Shown here piece by piece: positions 1 through 37,266 of a stretch of 64,000 bases of DNA. The stretch lies in the NCBI RefSeq assembly GCF_964340395.1, contig NC_135557.1, forward strand, positions 24,123,875-24,187,874, given 5' to 3'. How positions within the stretch are numbered: position 1 is the first letter of the stretch; every line of letters starts with the position of its first letter. This DNA comes from Glandiceps talaboti (taxonomy: Eukaryota > Hemichordata > Enteropneusta > Spengelidae). The translations under genes and the position numbers were made by a program. Under the pieces are notes generated by a model. That model was not told where the DNA came from and did no database searches. It was given only the letters and a program-made list of their open reading frames with translations.

Positions 1-1176
1 TCGGTACATGATGACGTCATGGATGACGGTATGCTGTATTTGGTAGATAGAATATAAGAAATTATCAAACTGTCATACACTGCATCAAATGCGAATGTTT
101 ATTTGACAGATACTAGGGGGAAACATTGCATGATTTAATAGTGCTTCTTATCCGCTTCGTATATGCCTAGAAAGCGAATTTATTACAGCAATCATACAAT
201 CTTTATATATTTTTTGTTTCCTAATACATTATATATTATTTGTAATATAGTTGAGGAGTTGGTAGTTGTTGTTCTACTCCGGATCTTAAACTATCAAGCA
301 TTACCGAACAGTCAGTTACACAAGGGGGAGGGACGACAAATCTCACAGCATACAGCACAGATTCTAGCACAACAGCTTTTCACTGGAAGGAGACTTGATT
401 TATTATTCCACGTGAACTCTAAATCCAAATTTAACATTTCACATGAAAACACATGTATTTAAATCTAGTAAGAATCCCTAACACCTCTCTAAAGAGTTGG
501 CATGCTACTCATTGGATAGTCGTCATCACATGGTCACTCTAACTATTATGATTGGATCCGCATATTAAATTATGTAAATCTGCTCTATTGTTAATATCTA
601 ATATCACTATTATTTGGGATGTTTGTCAAGATCTATCCCATTGACATCACCCCAAGTTGTCATTCACGGTTAAGTACACTTCCTATGTACCAAGGGATTA
701 TAACTACTTAATTCTCTAAACATCAATTCACTTTTAATATTTTGTAACAACTTTGAAATATTTTGTAATATGCCTCTCAAATTCCTATGTAACTAATCAA
801 CTTCATCACGCTATTATACTTCACATTCTACCTCACACGTGCCAAGTTGAATGCGCTCGAGCAAAAATGTGTTTTAAGTCACAGCTTGCGTCTCCGTTAT
901 TCGTTTTGAATGCTAGAAAATGTCAAAAACGTTTATAACCACCATATTTTCTCCAAATGTATCATAAAGGTTTTCTCAAGGAGGTATAATTATACCCCCC
1001 CCCCTCAATGTATTGCAATGTATTTACTTATTCCCCTACAAGATACTCAAGATGACATCATGTGGTTTATTTTCGCACTACTCGTTTATCAACTCGTAGT
1101 GACCGGGTCCCCTAGGTCACTCGTATTTTCCTTAGCCGAACAAAGATATGTGGGAATTGTATCTACATAAATTAAA
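1..1176. other. Region without recognised gene
   Basis: AT-rich. A minus-strand stretch at 382-312 follows an acceptor-like site and reads a short Cys-rich tail, but nothing links it to the lectin gene. No other feature seen. Confidence 0.4.
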
Positions 1177-1177
1177 T

Positions 1178-1275
<98 letters not shown>
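1177..1275 (+). repeat. (ACAG)n(ATAG)n microsatellite
   Basis: Compound tetranucleotide tract next to the lectin stalk exon. Confidence 0.97.
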
Positions 1276-1276
<1 letters not shown>

Positions 1277-1303
1277 TAGATATATAAATTTGTGAACACT
1301 AAC

Positions 1304-24115
<22,812 letters not shown>

Positions 24116-24220
24116 GACGTGACTTCGGCTACACTGTTGAAGTAACACACGTGTCTTGTAGCTTGATATTGTATGTAGAACAAACACCAACAGGTGAATC
24201 AAGTCGAATGTAAATTGTCA

Positions 24221-24228
24221 TTTATATA
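24221..24228 (-). promoter_or_regulatory. TATA box of the CTLD gene
   Basis: TATATAAA on the minus strand, 106 nt upstream of the lectin ATG. With a normal 25-30 nt TATA-to-start spacing, the 5' UTR would be about 75-80 nt. Confidence 0.5.
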
Positions 24229-25109
24229 TTGCCATGTACATTGAATACAGCAGTTCTCAGATTTACTTCAACGCACGCGTATTCAAAGTCTCGTCTCTGT
24301 GTGAAATATCTTGTGTGGAAGAGACTGTTAACAGCAACGCTAACGGTTATAATAGTCCCGGAGTTAATAAAATGTTTATCCGGTGAACGGCAGCTTGCAT
24401 CGCCGAGTAAGGTAATTATTGGCTTGCAGGGTTTAAAGTCAACTCTGAAAGCTAGTATTTGTCATCTAGTTAAGCAGTTATTATTTAATAGACTTGTGTG
24501 CGTTGACGTTTACTTTGAAAGACGAATATTGCCTTCTTCCTGTTCACCAATTACTGTCTTTGAAGGCTGATCGCACCGAGTAAAAATCTTTACCGAGATG
24601 TTTGTCTCCGTGTTGAAATCTTTCTGAGATATATTGGTGTAGACGTCAGTAAAATTCAACAAGTCGAGAAGCTGTTGTAACTCATCTCCTGTGTACTCCA
24701 CATGGTTTCATCTAAATCCTTTCTTCCTTATCCGTAATATTCACTTTAAATCGATATTTCGACTTGAATGTCTTTGGATATATATAAAAAATACTGGGTA
24801 TTGAATATTTTCCTTGTTGCAAATGATCGATCTATTAACTGGTTAAAGGTATTCGACTGCGTAATAACAATCGAACGTTGTGAAACTGCGTACATCTGAG
24901 TTAACGTTGATGATATGTCTTTACAAAATGGGTGGCGTATCGGCTTCTATATATATATCTACGATGGACGATTCCATTGTGTTATCTTCCAGTAATATAT
25001 GTCTAATCTGCAGATGACAATATCGACCATTTCTCGTGAACAATAGAATGTTGAATTTTGACACTCAACCAAGTTTAGACATGAATAACAGAGAATAAAT
25101 AATTAACTA

Positions 25110-25437
25110 TTAAAGTGGCCATATGGATGCGGATTGGGTAGTTATTTTGGATTTTTAATTTATAGAACAATTTTATCATTGTTTCTTACATGAAATATCA
25201 ATATGAAACAACGTATGCCAAGTTTTTCATTGTAACTAAATAAATTGCAAAAGATTAATAAATGTGTAAAATGTTTATTATTGCATTTGTCAGTCTTTTG
25301 CTATGTATTTAGTTGCACACACAGACTTGGTCTATGTTGTGTCAAATCGTTTATTCAAGTAGGAAGCCATGATGAAATTGTTTTATAAATTAAAGTCACA
25401 AATAAATACTCAATCCTCTTCCATATGGCCACTTTAA
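25110..25437. mobile_element. TTAA-ended MITE
   Basis: 328 bp bounded by TTAAAGTGGCCATATGG and its reverse complement, so terminal inverted repeats of at least 17 bp flush with TTAA. TTAA targets suggest a piggyBac- or Kolobok-type source. Confidence 0.8.
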
Positions 25438-26382
25438 TGTAGAATGCCCCTAGGAAATAACATATTGTTGATACTTTATTAAAGGAATATTCAGTTCAAA
25501 TCAAGAAACAAAATCTGGGGTAAGGGGTCAAAATAATATTGAAATGTTGCCATTTTAGAATCAAAATGGCCGCCGAGTGCTGTGTTAACTCTATGGGATT
25601 TAATAGCTTGTCCGTGTTCTTGAAAACAGGATAGTGACCACAAAATATTGTATTGTTATTTGTAGAAAATTAGGTACTAGCTTTCGTATAGCAGTATTTT
25701 GGATGATTCAAGCTTCATTTATTTTAAAGCAAAATTGTTCTCGATTTGCATTCCTCTATAAAATCACTAACAAAGTATTAACCTGTGATTCACCTTTTCA
25801 ACAAGAAATGCAGACACAAAAGCTGGAGGACATATAGGAATCCGGTGTAAAATAAATCACAGGATTGTATTCAAAAGATATTACACAGATATTAAACTAA
25901 CACTTTTATGAACTTTATAGTTCTATTGTAGTTTTGTAGGAAAGATTTCCATTTCAATACTTTAGTCAGTAATCAACACACACAACTTGTAAAATTTCAG
26001 ATCGATGAAATTTGTGGATGACGTACTTTAATACTTTAAAAATGACGTCATCATTTAGTGCATTCATAGAGTAATTGAGAGCTTAGTTTATTCACAGATC
26101 AGAAGAACTGTGGGTTGTGGCATTAATGTATATCAGAATATGAAACTCTAATAGCTGTTTGATTATAATGACGACTGTATGGCAATGGTAAATATTACAA
26201 AACTGTCACACGTTCCATCTGAATAGTATCAAGACTGGTTAATACAATGATATAGTTGAGACAATGTTGACAAATCAGCATCGATGTACTATTTACTTAG
26301 CAAGACTCGCTTCACTTCAAGAATCTAACATTTTCGATGTAGACTTTCAAATGATGCGGTATTGCGAAAACCCACTAAGAAT

Positions 26383-26756
26383 CTGCGATCTATACTTGTT
26401 AGGTAGGCTCAGTGCAAATCAAAATACCCAATACGAATCTTCGATCTATTTTAGTTAGACAGGCTCAGTTCTAAGCCAAAATACCCAATGCGAATCTTCG
26501 ATCTATTTTAGTTAGGTAAGCTCAGTGCTAAAAAAAATACCCAATAAGAATATGCGGTCTATTTTAGTTAGGCAGGCTCAGTGCAAACCAAAATATCCAA
26601 TACTAACCTACTAGTTAGACAGGCTCAGTGCAAACCAAAATACCCAATACGAACCTGCGTTCTATTTTGTTAGGCAGGCTCAATGTAAACGAAAATATCC
26701 AAATGGAATTTGTGGACTATTTTTTCTTAGGCAGGCTCAGGGCAAAACCAAAATCA
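26383..26756 (+). repeat. ~57 bp degenerate minisatellite
   Basis: Six to seven units with GGCTCAGTGCAAACCAAAAT, ACCCAATACGAATCT and CTATTTTAGTTAG. Confidence 0.88.
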
Positions 26757-27257
26757 AATGCTTTTCAATAAAGACTGAATGTGGAAAGTAAGACTCCCAG
26801 TTAACATCAACGTACTATTTACTTCAGTGAGTTCATTTCATATGGGTAATTACAGGCTTTCAATACCTGCATTATATAGAATATAAAACATCAAGTCAGT
26901 GTCAGTGCATTCAAGCAAACAGTTAGAATTTATAGAAAGCCTTTTCTTGTTCTTCCTGTTTCGTTGCCCATCAACTTACATATCAAACTGGTTCGCGTTT
27001 AGCATGAAATCAAGGGCATTGTTGTGAGCAGTATATTTCCGGTCATACTTCCGGAATATGGGTTTATAACCTATACTAAAATGGAGCTGACACGTATGTG
27101 TAATTATTGTAGCATATAAAGTCATTTTACCCCTTTATTACCAAGACTTCACGGAACGACCTTGGTTGTTGTAACTGTATCAATTATTCGGTTACTGGGT
27201 CAGATATTCCCTTTGAACATAATATACATGATGATAATAATAATCTTAATGTTTGAT

Positions 27258-27258
<1 letters not shown>

Positions 27259-27331
<73 letters not shown>

Positions 27332-27335
27332 CTTA
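27259..27335 (+). repeat. (ATC)n microsatellite
   Basis: About 25 units. Confidence 0.97.
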
Positions 27336-27883
27336 TACAAATATTGTAAGTCAAATAATTGTACAAAGGTTCATTGCTTGTTTTATGTTTGGTAAGTCAA
27401 GTGCATATTTTCCTGTCTCACAAGCCACTGGGCCATACACGGTAAAAGTACAAAGTCGTGGAAAGATTCAAGGTAAATATGCTAACATGTTAATTAAGCT
27501 AAAGTAAAAGTAGAGGTATTGCCCAAATATTACGACGATAAAGGTGGCTTATACTGAAGTTTGATTATGCCAAAAAAAATATTTCTATACTGTGTGTATT
27601 ACAAATAGACCTTTTTTGTGTGATTGAATATAAAGAGCGGTTTCATAATATTAACATCGATGTTTCAATTATATTTCGTCCATTGTTAATAGTTTATGCA
27701 ACAAAGGGAAACATAACGAGATACAGTTTTTACTTATAGAATGAAACACTGCACAAAAAATAAATTTGCTAGAGAATTGTAAAATTGAGAAACACGACAA
27801 TAACAAATTTCGAAACGCATAGAAATGAATGTAGCAACTATCGAATAGGGTGTTTGTTTTCAGAATAAAGTATGCATGCTTAA

Positions 27884-28360
27884 TATATTCATTCATTCAT
27901 TCATTCTGGTCACTTTATTGTACTTAATGGCCATCGGCCCAAAATACAAAGAAAATTAACTTAGTCAGACAAAACGTTACAATCTCAGCAAATAGTGTTT
28001 GCTTCTTTCCTCAAAGATAGTACATGGTAAAGAAAAAGAGCAAGTTTTTGGATTGTATCACTGTCTTCAGAACGCTTAATATATTAAATAAATAGCACGT
28101 GTGTCTGTTTTTGTGTTATGCCAACCGATATCAAAGTCTCTCCAGTTTTATAACAGAGTTTCATCTGTAAGGATAATCTTCTTCTTTTTCAAAGAGGCTT
28201 TCCAATAAGTAGGTCTGCCTCTGTAGTTGTAACTTAATAGGATTCTCCTTTTATTGTTATTAAAACTTCTAGCTACTAAACCACCAAGTATCATTAATCC
28301 AAATTTTAAATCTTATCTTTCCAAGACATCCTATCATTAGGTGAACTGCATAGCTGTTTA
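27884..28360 (-). mobile_element. LINE 3' end (minus strand)
   Basis: The minus strand reads through a C-terminal fragment (SEDSDTIQKLALFLYHVLSL, stop at 27986-27984) like the end of CR1/L2-type reverse-transcriptase proteins, then a short 3' UTR, then a terminal (GAAT)n run at 27884-27905. A simple-repeat 3' tail is a hallmark of that LINE group. Upstream reading is broken by stops. Confidence 0.5.
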
Positions 28361-29164
28361 ATATAATATGTTTAAAATAATATGTTCCATATAATATTAG
28401 TACAATTTGGAAGAGAAATTACATTGGAAACAATATTACATATGTATTCTGCACGAGCATCTAGCTGTAAGCAAGGCAAGATGTTATATACTATAAAATT
28501 TAACTTGAACCATGATCAAATTTAAAAGGTATGTCAGAATTAAAAAAAAACATCAAGTTTTACAGATTTTCATTAAATTTACCTCTTTTGCCTTTCATTC
28601 GGAGATTTCCTGATACTAAATTTTCCCATTTCATATTCATGATGTTTGCATAAAGGTTTCAAAGGTTAACCTGGTGTAATGTGATGAATATTTAATATAT
28701 TCTAGCTTTACGTTATCAACTGAACAATATGTATATATTAACACATCAATATAAAATCAATGCAATTCTATTAATTCCTTCCTAGTGGAAAACAAGTTAG
28801 ACTCGAATTTAACACATGGCGACTGCTATCATATTAGAACTGATAAAACTATTAGAGCCAAGTGTGTTACATAATTAGATATAAAGGTGTTGCTTTCATT
28901 ACAATTGCAGACATAAGTGAACGTATTTAAGCTGATTGTACGAGTGTCTAATGTCATGAGGGAGTACTCAGTAAGTCCAAGGAGGGGAGAGCTGGAGAAG
29001 ATTTCAAATGTTTGGCAATTCTAAATTCACGTTACAGTGTACCTTACTTATCGATTTTAATGTTCCTTCTCTTAATTCTCGTCGATGTAAACTCTTTCAA
29101 CCATCTGCTAAAACAAAATCTTGGTTTTTTTTATACAGTTCTCATCAAACAGCTGAAACTCATG

Positions 29165-29403
29165 CCACGTCACTCCACGCCATTGTAACCCCTGTCACAT
29201 CACACCATTGTAACCCTACCACATCACCCCCTGTCACATCACACTATTGTAACCCCTGTCACATCACACCATTGTAACCCCTACAACATCACCCCTGTCA
29301 CATCACACCATTGTAACCCCTACCACATCACACTATTGTAGCCCCTGTCACATCACACCATTGCAACCCCTGTCACACCACATCACATCACATCACACCA
29401 CTG
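29165..29403 (+). repeat. ~25 bp minisatellite
   Basis: Units of CACATCACACCATTGTAACC plus CCTGT. Confidence 0.9.
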
Positions 29404-30819
<1,416 letters not shown>

Positions 30820-32645
30820 GCTATATAGCTAGATGAGTTTTCTTTGATATATTCTTTCAATAACAAACTTTCATTTTATGTCGTCAAAATATCAATATAA
30901 ATTACGTTGAACTGGTAGACATTAGGTTCATTGTGAAGTGCTAACGATATATGCATATATACTCTGGGATGGCCTTGACAAGAAGTTAAGTTTGCATATC
31001 AAATCAAAGCTGTCCGCCATTTCCCTATAAGTTTTACGATCATGCATCACCGCTGGTGATTTCCTTCGCTGTTCTACCGTACATCACCGATGGTCATATT
31101 TCATCGTCGTAAGCCACATCCTCTTTTACGACACCATCCAAGACGCACCATAGCCTCTTTTACGGCGCCGTCCACGACGCACTTTATTTCGGAATGTCTC
31201 GAAAGAAATAACAGCTCTGGTTTGCGAGAATGTCATATTTCTAACTATTCTATCATACATCATTATATTGGATAGATGGTGTCCTATATTTCTAAATAGA
31301 CGATGTCCTATCAAATAATATTTCGAAGCAGCTGAGTTATTTTGACGCTTCTCAAAATGTAACTTCATCCACATCCCATTAATTGTTTATGATTGCGACT
31401 TTCCATCATGAAATATTGTTCAAGGAACAAAAACTGGGATTATAAACCTTTTAAGTAAAAATACTTACTATTCTAGTCTGTCAATGTTGGTGTGTGTCTT
31501 CTATAGCATTAAGCACATAGGTTGGTGTTGTTAGCACAGTTGATGACATAAGGTGAGTTTCCTCGACATATAAATATTCGTGTCATGAATGATGTCATCG
31601 AATCGATAATATACAGTCTATGGTTGAATACCAAGTTTGAATTCTGCTTATAAAGTAAGTGATAATTATTAACTACGCTTCAAGTAGTAGAATACTGTAG
31701 GTGTCTTTTAATATACAACAAAAATAACCAACAGCAAACATATAATGTCAGCTTATGCCCATCACCCTAAGTCAGCGTATAAACCCAGCATATTTACATC
31801 ACTCACAATAAACGTATACACTTAGTTTATTCACATCTAAAACTGTGAGTATCTTTCTTTGACTGTTTCCTCGTTCAAATCATACACATATATTCTTTTT
31901 GTATCAAGTCGTAAATATATCATAAATGTAATTTTGTACAATTATGTCACCTTTCCCCTACGGTACTTTACAATCATTTGCCATGGTAAGGATCTATAAC
32001 GATCAGTCATACTTTCTTTTTAGGAAATATACAATATTGCCTTGCAAATATTTTACATTAAATCGTTCACTTAGCAACGGCTATATTTTATCCTACCCTG
32101 GTATATGTACGGTTGGTTGACTAGAGCACAAATCTTGCATAACCATTAACAAATTAACAGGTGTCAAACCAGCAACGTACAGATTCCGACCCTGCAACTC
32201 TAACCATTCAACAGTCACAACATTATAACACAGTGCCAATACAAAGCGTAATATAATATTGTACGGTTTTCTCACTTGATGGCGATTGTCCTCAATAAGT
32301 CATTAAATCCCTTTCATTCCATTTCTCAACAAGTGATTTATAAATTGAGTAGTTTAGAAACTAATCTATCAATCGATAAGCCTAGTAATCTGTCAATCTA
32401 TATTGATTCAAACTAAATTGATTTAACGTTTGAGGTAAATCTATAAACGAAAGTACGAAAGACTATGTATTAGGAGACGCAAAGTATGTAACTAATTGAA
32501 AGTTAAATAGTCTTATTACTCCAAGTAAATTGGGAAAGTTGTTTAACGTGGCGCCATTGGGCAGTTTGCTAGAGTGCTAGGAGGCTATCAGAGTACCAGG
32601 GGGAACTTCATTTGTACGGTAAGGTCAAACTGTGGATTACATATA
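30820..32645. other. No feature recognised
   Basis: Intergenic DNA; short frames only. Confidence 0.5.
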
Positions 32646-32647
32646 CA

Positions 32648-32872
32648 TCACTATTTTTTTTAAATCTGGTCTGTACCTCTTTCATGATTATTTACATATG
32701 GTCAGCAAGCCAGAGTATACGGTACCACCAACGATCAATTATAGTGAGTGAGCATTATCATTCGAACATAAAGCACTGGTTTTTAATTCGGCCTGTACCA
32801 TTTTCATGAATGTTTACATACGGTCAGCAAGCCAGTGTATACGGTACCCCCAACGATCAATTATAGTGATTG
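32648..32872 (+). repeat. Two-copy ~125 bp tandem duplication
   Basis: Both copies carry GGTCAGCAAGCCAG(A/T)GTAT, ACGGTACC and AACGATCAATTATAGTGA. Confidence 0.88.
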
Positions 32873-34061
32873 GGTATAGTGAAGAAGGATAAACCTATTT
32901 CCAGTAAAGGTGCCGAGAAATGTTCAACCATCAAAAAAATATGTAGTATTTGTTGTCTTCATGTTGTTTATCTGCAAAGCAATTATAGAGACCTGTTTTC
33001 CTCATATACAGAAAATAGTCACGTCAATCCTTTAAACCTACTTTTGATTTCGATATTACATTAAACATGTTATATTGTAATGTTCATGATCATTGCCCCT
33101 TGCAATAAGTGGAGCTGACAGAGTGATTTATGTTCTACGATATAAATTATTATAGCTACTTTTACATTAAAGTCAAGGATATCTGTATAAATCTTTATAA
33201 AATAAGTATGCTATCAATTTTAATGTACTCTACCTTTCTGAAATGCTATCACGTGAGAAGATTAATCATTTAAATCATAGTGTGCAGAATCACCACGTGA
33301 CATGTACTTGTAACTAAGAGTATTTTGCAGTAACACCTTCTGAACCATTTATGGTTTTATGTTCTTAGCAAATGCGATGAAATTTAGATCGTAAACTTCA
33401 AGTGGGATTCGTTTTCAACTGAATCTGTATTTCAGAAAACACAACGGCGAGCTTGTAACGCCTCGTCAACCTGTTTCGATCCTAAGTGGAATAACATATT
33501 TTGTATACATTACTTAATTCAAGACTTTAACTGGGGATACGTTAAATTTTACATTTTCTTGATTGCAGTAACAACAAAAGTTTCAAAACTTTTATTTCTT
33601 CGGCACATACTACGCCAAGGAAACCAAGATAAGCCAGACATGTTAACCTATATGTACGTTTAAAATTCCGGTTTACTATTTGGAGTTAGTAATAAATCAC
33701 ACATTTAAGTGGTTACATTATATTTTACCCGCGTGCATGCATATATTCGTTCGAACTAAAAATACATGATTTACGACGAATAACTTTATGATACCTTTTC
33801 ATTTTAATCTAAATGTAACCTTTTTTCATCACGCACATGCAATAACTATCAAAACATTTAGTACAGTTTAAAGTCAACTACGTTTAGAAAATATGTAGCT
33901 ATACTAATGGTACAATTTTGGTTTTCTTGTGGTTTCACCAGTAAAAATAACGGTTTCGCTAATAAATAAGTAAGGTTTTATTTGTTGTAATAACAAGTAA
34001 ATAGATAACGACATTGAATAATAAACTCAATGATCTTCAATGTAAGGTATCATTACTGCTT

Positions 34062-34420
34062 CACAGTTTGGATTTATCCCTGGTTTGGTCAATGCAGATG
34101 CGACTTGTGCTCTAAATACTATAAAAGCTAAATCACTGTAGAATAGGAAGCGTTTATATTGCACATTCATAGATTTCAAAAAACAAAACAACAAAACATT
34201 CAATTATGTGAATCGATATACCAAAATAGGAATGAGGGAAGATCTTATCAGTAATTCTATGTTTGTATGTGAAGGTCTTACGTCTTAGTAACTGGTTTTG
34301 TATCAGATTATTTCACAAGTAGATTAGGGATTAATGCAGGGACAACTTTTATCCCCTATATGTTTTCCATGTATATAAATGACCTGGAAATTAATTTTCT
34401 ATGATTATATACCTTTAGAC
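34062..34420 (+). pseudogene. Reverse transcriptase remnant of a non-LTR retrotransposon
   Basis: The plus strand reads QFGFIPG, then DATCALNTIK, RLYCTFIDFKK, a region with lost reading frame, and finally FSMYINDLE, the order of RT motifs 2, 3 and 5-flanking blocks in jockey/CR1-like LINEs. The catalytic AFD/YADD positions are not intact, and frameshifts and stops are numerous. Confidence 0.7.
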
Positions 34421-34607
34421 GGTAAATCTTTAAGTTTATACAAAAATTGAAGAATTGAACTCCTATTTCACCAAAAGACATTTAGGTACCTGAACTATAT
34501 TACCACTGCACTATATACTGTAATCATACTAGTAGTAAAAAAGTATAAACCCCATGTAAAGTATAACAGAAATACATATATGATATAATTACATATTTGT
34601 TCAAGGC

Positions 34608-34676
34608 CCGTTTCCCCCAGCCTGTTGCCCCGGTATATTGCCCCCCCCCCCCCCGGCCTTTTGCCCCCTGCTGCCC
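34608..34676 (+). repeat. C-rich patch with 16-C run
   Basis: TTGCCCC-type units around a long C run in otherwise AT-rich DNA. Confidence 0.8.
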
Positions 34677-35455
34677 ATGATATATCAACATCATCAAGTT
34701 GATATATAATCAGCTAATATTTATTTCATCATACAGTGTTATTGAATTTGACAGTTTCCTTGACATTCTGGAACACCATTACGTTTTATTCCATTAAGTT
34801 TTGGTTATATTTTCATTGCCATGTTATCACTTAACCAGTTGAATGATCTCATTTTCCGACCTCACTAGTGAGTGACTTAACGAATTTCAAAATCATAAGG
34901 AGATGCTCTTTGAAGGAGTTCTGAACAGAATTGATTACAACTTATTATTTCCTTTGTTACATTCTTTTCTTTAAACTTAGAAGTACATAAAAGTAATGAG
35001 ACGTTTTCTTTGTGTCCAGTGAAGCACTTTCCTTCCTTAATAAAATTTAACCAACAGAGACCAATTTTCTATTTTATCTTAAGGGACTTGACACTGATTA
35101 CGGTGCCAATCATACAAAGTGTAGTACAATATAAGTAAACCTTTTATGGACTTGCTCAGAGAGCTGTGTCGTTATAAATGTCTTGCTTTTCATGGATGAC
35201 GTACGTGATACTAAACGGCCTCTGTTTGAATCACTTAAAATGCACTGTGGTGTGTAAGGACAAAACGCACTTCAAAAGCAAAATACTTCTTGAAAGCACT
35301 TTCTATGAATGTTTTACACCTAGAGATAATTTCACTGATGTAATTTGTGAATACACGCTTTTGGTTATTTTGGTTGACGGTAAAGTACAAAGCAATGGTG
35401 GAAAGTATTTCTATGTATTATGAAAGGAGTAATGGTTTGACTACATGCACACATG
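34677..35455. other. No feature recognised
   Basis: No conserved gene seen. Confidence 0.5.
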
Positions 35456-35555
35456 CATACACACACACACACACACACATACATACATACATACATACAT
35501 ACATACATACATACATACATACATACATACATACATACACACACATATATATATA
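35456..35555 (+). repeat. (AC)n(CATA)n microsatellite
   Basis: Dinucleotide then tetranucleotide blocks. Confidence 0.96.
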
Positions 35556-36364
35556 GATTTATTTGAATTTTGAACTGCATGATACAATTGGTGAAAGTAA
35601 CAAAAATGAGAGGGAGCAATTCATGGACATCATTTCCTAATTGCAATGGAAAGAAAGACAGACGATCCATCCATCTAATGACAATATTTCATTACAATTG
35701 AAAGTTATAAGTTGTTGAATTCTGTACCCAATCTGCGCACTGGCGTCACGAAAGTTACCAGAATCTGAAAGCGGAACAAAAGGCAAAGTTGAGTTTATCT
35801 TAATTGTATTCTGTACGCTCAGGGGACCCTAAAACGTTATTTCCAGAAATTCTGCATTGCTCGACCTCTCTTATATACAGTTGTACAAATAGGCTAAAAG
35901 GTTTAGAAGAAATTTGCTCACCTCGTCTGGCCTTGGTTCATTAATTACACTGTCTGATAAATTTTCAATGAAAAGCCCCACTGTCGATCATGTCATATCA
36001 TATTAAAAGGTATGCATAGGCACAGACATGTAAGAAGGTCTACTTACTTGTCTGTGGCATAGGGTAAAATAACTGATATCTTACAAGAAAGCAATCACCA
36101 TGTCATAAGAAATACCTCACAATATACTTTCAGTTTGACAACATGTGCAGGTAGTCAGTCGACTTCATAGATGGGTTATTAACAGTCGTCTTTCAATTTA
36201 ACTTTTTCCATTACTAAAAAGGTAAATTGGCAGTGTGAGAATATCGGTCCGTCTTTTTGTGTCTCAACTATCGCCAAACTATACACTGTCTCATTGTGTT
36301 TGATAATAAGCTATTACGTATGAGGTGTATTATGTATGGCGTCAAATTCCAACATCACTTAAAT

Positions 36365-36645
36365 TTACTTTACAATCTTTAGAAAATTCGAACACAATTG
36401 CACAAAAGCTTCATATATGTGTGTATTTCACTCTAAATTATCAACCTTTTAACAGGATTCGAATAACTACCTTCTAACAAAAGCTTCACAGGTGTGTCTA
36501 TTTCACTGTGTAATCTTTTTTGAAAATTCGAACAAAGTCGCACAAAAACTTCATATGTGTGTATCTTTCTTGACAACCTTTTTTTTAGAACATTTGAATA
36601 CCATCTAATAATACCTTCATATAAGTGTCTATTTCACTTTATAGG
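36365..36645 (+). repeat. ~84 bp degenerate tandem repeat
   Basis: About three units with GAAAATTCGAACA, CACAAAAGCTTCATAT and GTGTCTATTTCACT. Confidence 0.75.
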
Positions 36646-37100
36646 TCTGCCCTGACCTGTGGTCAGAACCTGTACTAATAAGGCCAAAGAACTATCTCAG
36701 CTACTGAGTAAAATGCGTTTTTATAGAATAAATCAGAAATACGTACTAATAAAATTGAAATAAGTCATTACTACATTGGTAGGTAGAGGTAACCGATTTC
36801 TATAGTCGATGATTACCACTAGAGGCATTGATGTCGAAAAAATTCATCCGATAGATTCGGGACAGTAATATTTGCAAATTTCAAAGATGGTCTTTTATTA
36901 CTTTCCAACGACCTTGTCACTGTTCGTTGTTACTGCATGCTAGGAGTATAAACAGCCAGCAATCTTTACACGACTCTGTTATTTGTATGACTTAACCTTA
37001 ATATCCATGGTAACAAAATTTGATATTTATGCCAAATTCTTAACATTGAATTAGAACTGTAGTTGACGAAAACCGTTTGGAAAAAAAATGAATTACACTA

Positions 37101-37266
37101 TAATGGTTCTTGCCGGACGACCAAAACATTCTAATTACCTGCAGGTAACGTTTCGCCTGACCTGAGGCTTTGTCGAACTATCCGTTTGCCTGTTAACCGA
37201 CTAGGTCAGGCGAAACGTTACTTGCAGGTAATTAGAATATTTTGGTCGTGCAACAAGAACCGTTAT
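37101..37266. mobile_element. Long palindrome with CGAAACGT at the arm base
   Basis: Arms of about 63 bp (37101-37163 and 37203-37266) pair with few mismatches around a 39-nt loop. The inner ends read CAGGCGAAACGTTAC, and CTGAGG lies at the loop start. No ORF. Confidence 0.75.

Noticed and set aside
910-1170. Hydrophobic plus-strand frame (MWFIFALLVYQLVV)
   Set aside because: Single short stretch on the strand opposite the lectin gene, without splice signals or conservation; likely chance.
24229-24570. 113-codon plus-strand frame upstream of the lectin gene
   Set aside because: It starts with TTG, overlaps the lectin TATA and 5' region on the opposite strand, and shows no recognisable domain.
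24510-24701. Minus-strand frame reading EYTGDELQQLLDLLNFTD with N-glycosylation-like sites
   Set aside because: The frame begins with GTG, not ATG; the nearby ATG is in another frame and stops after 15 codons. No acceptor or partner exon was seen.
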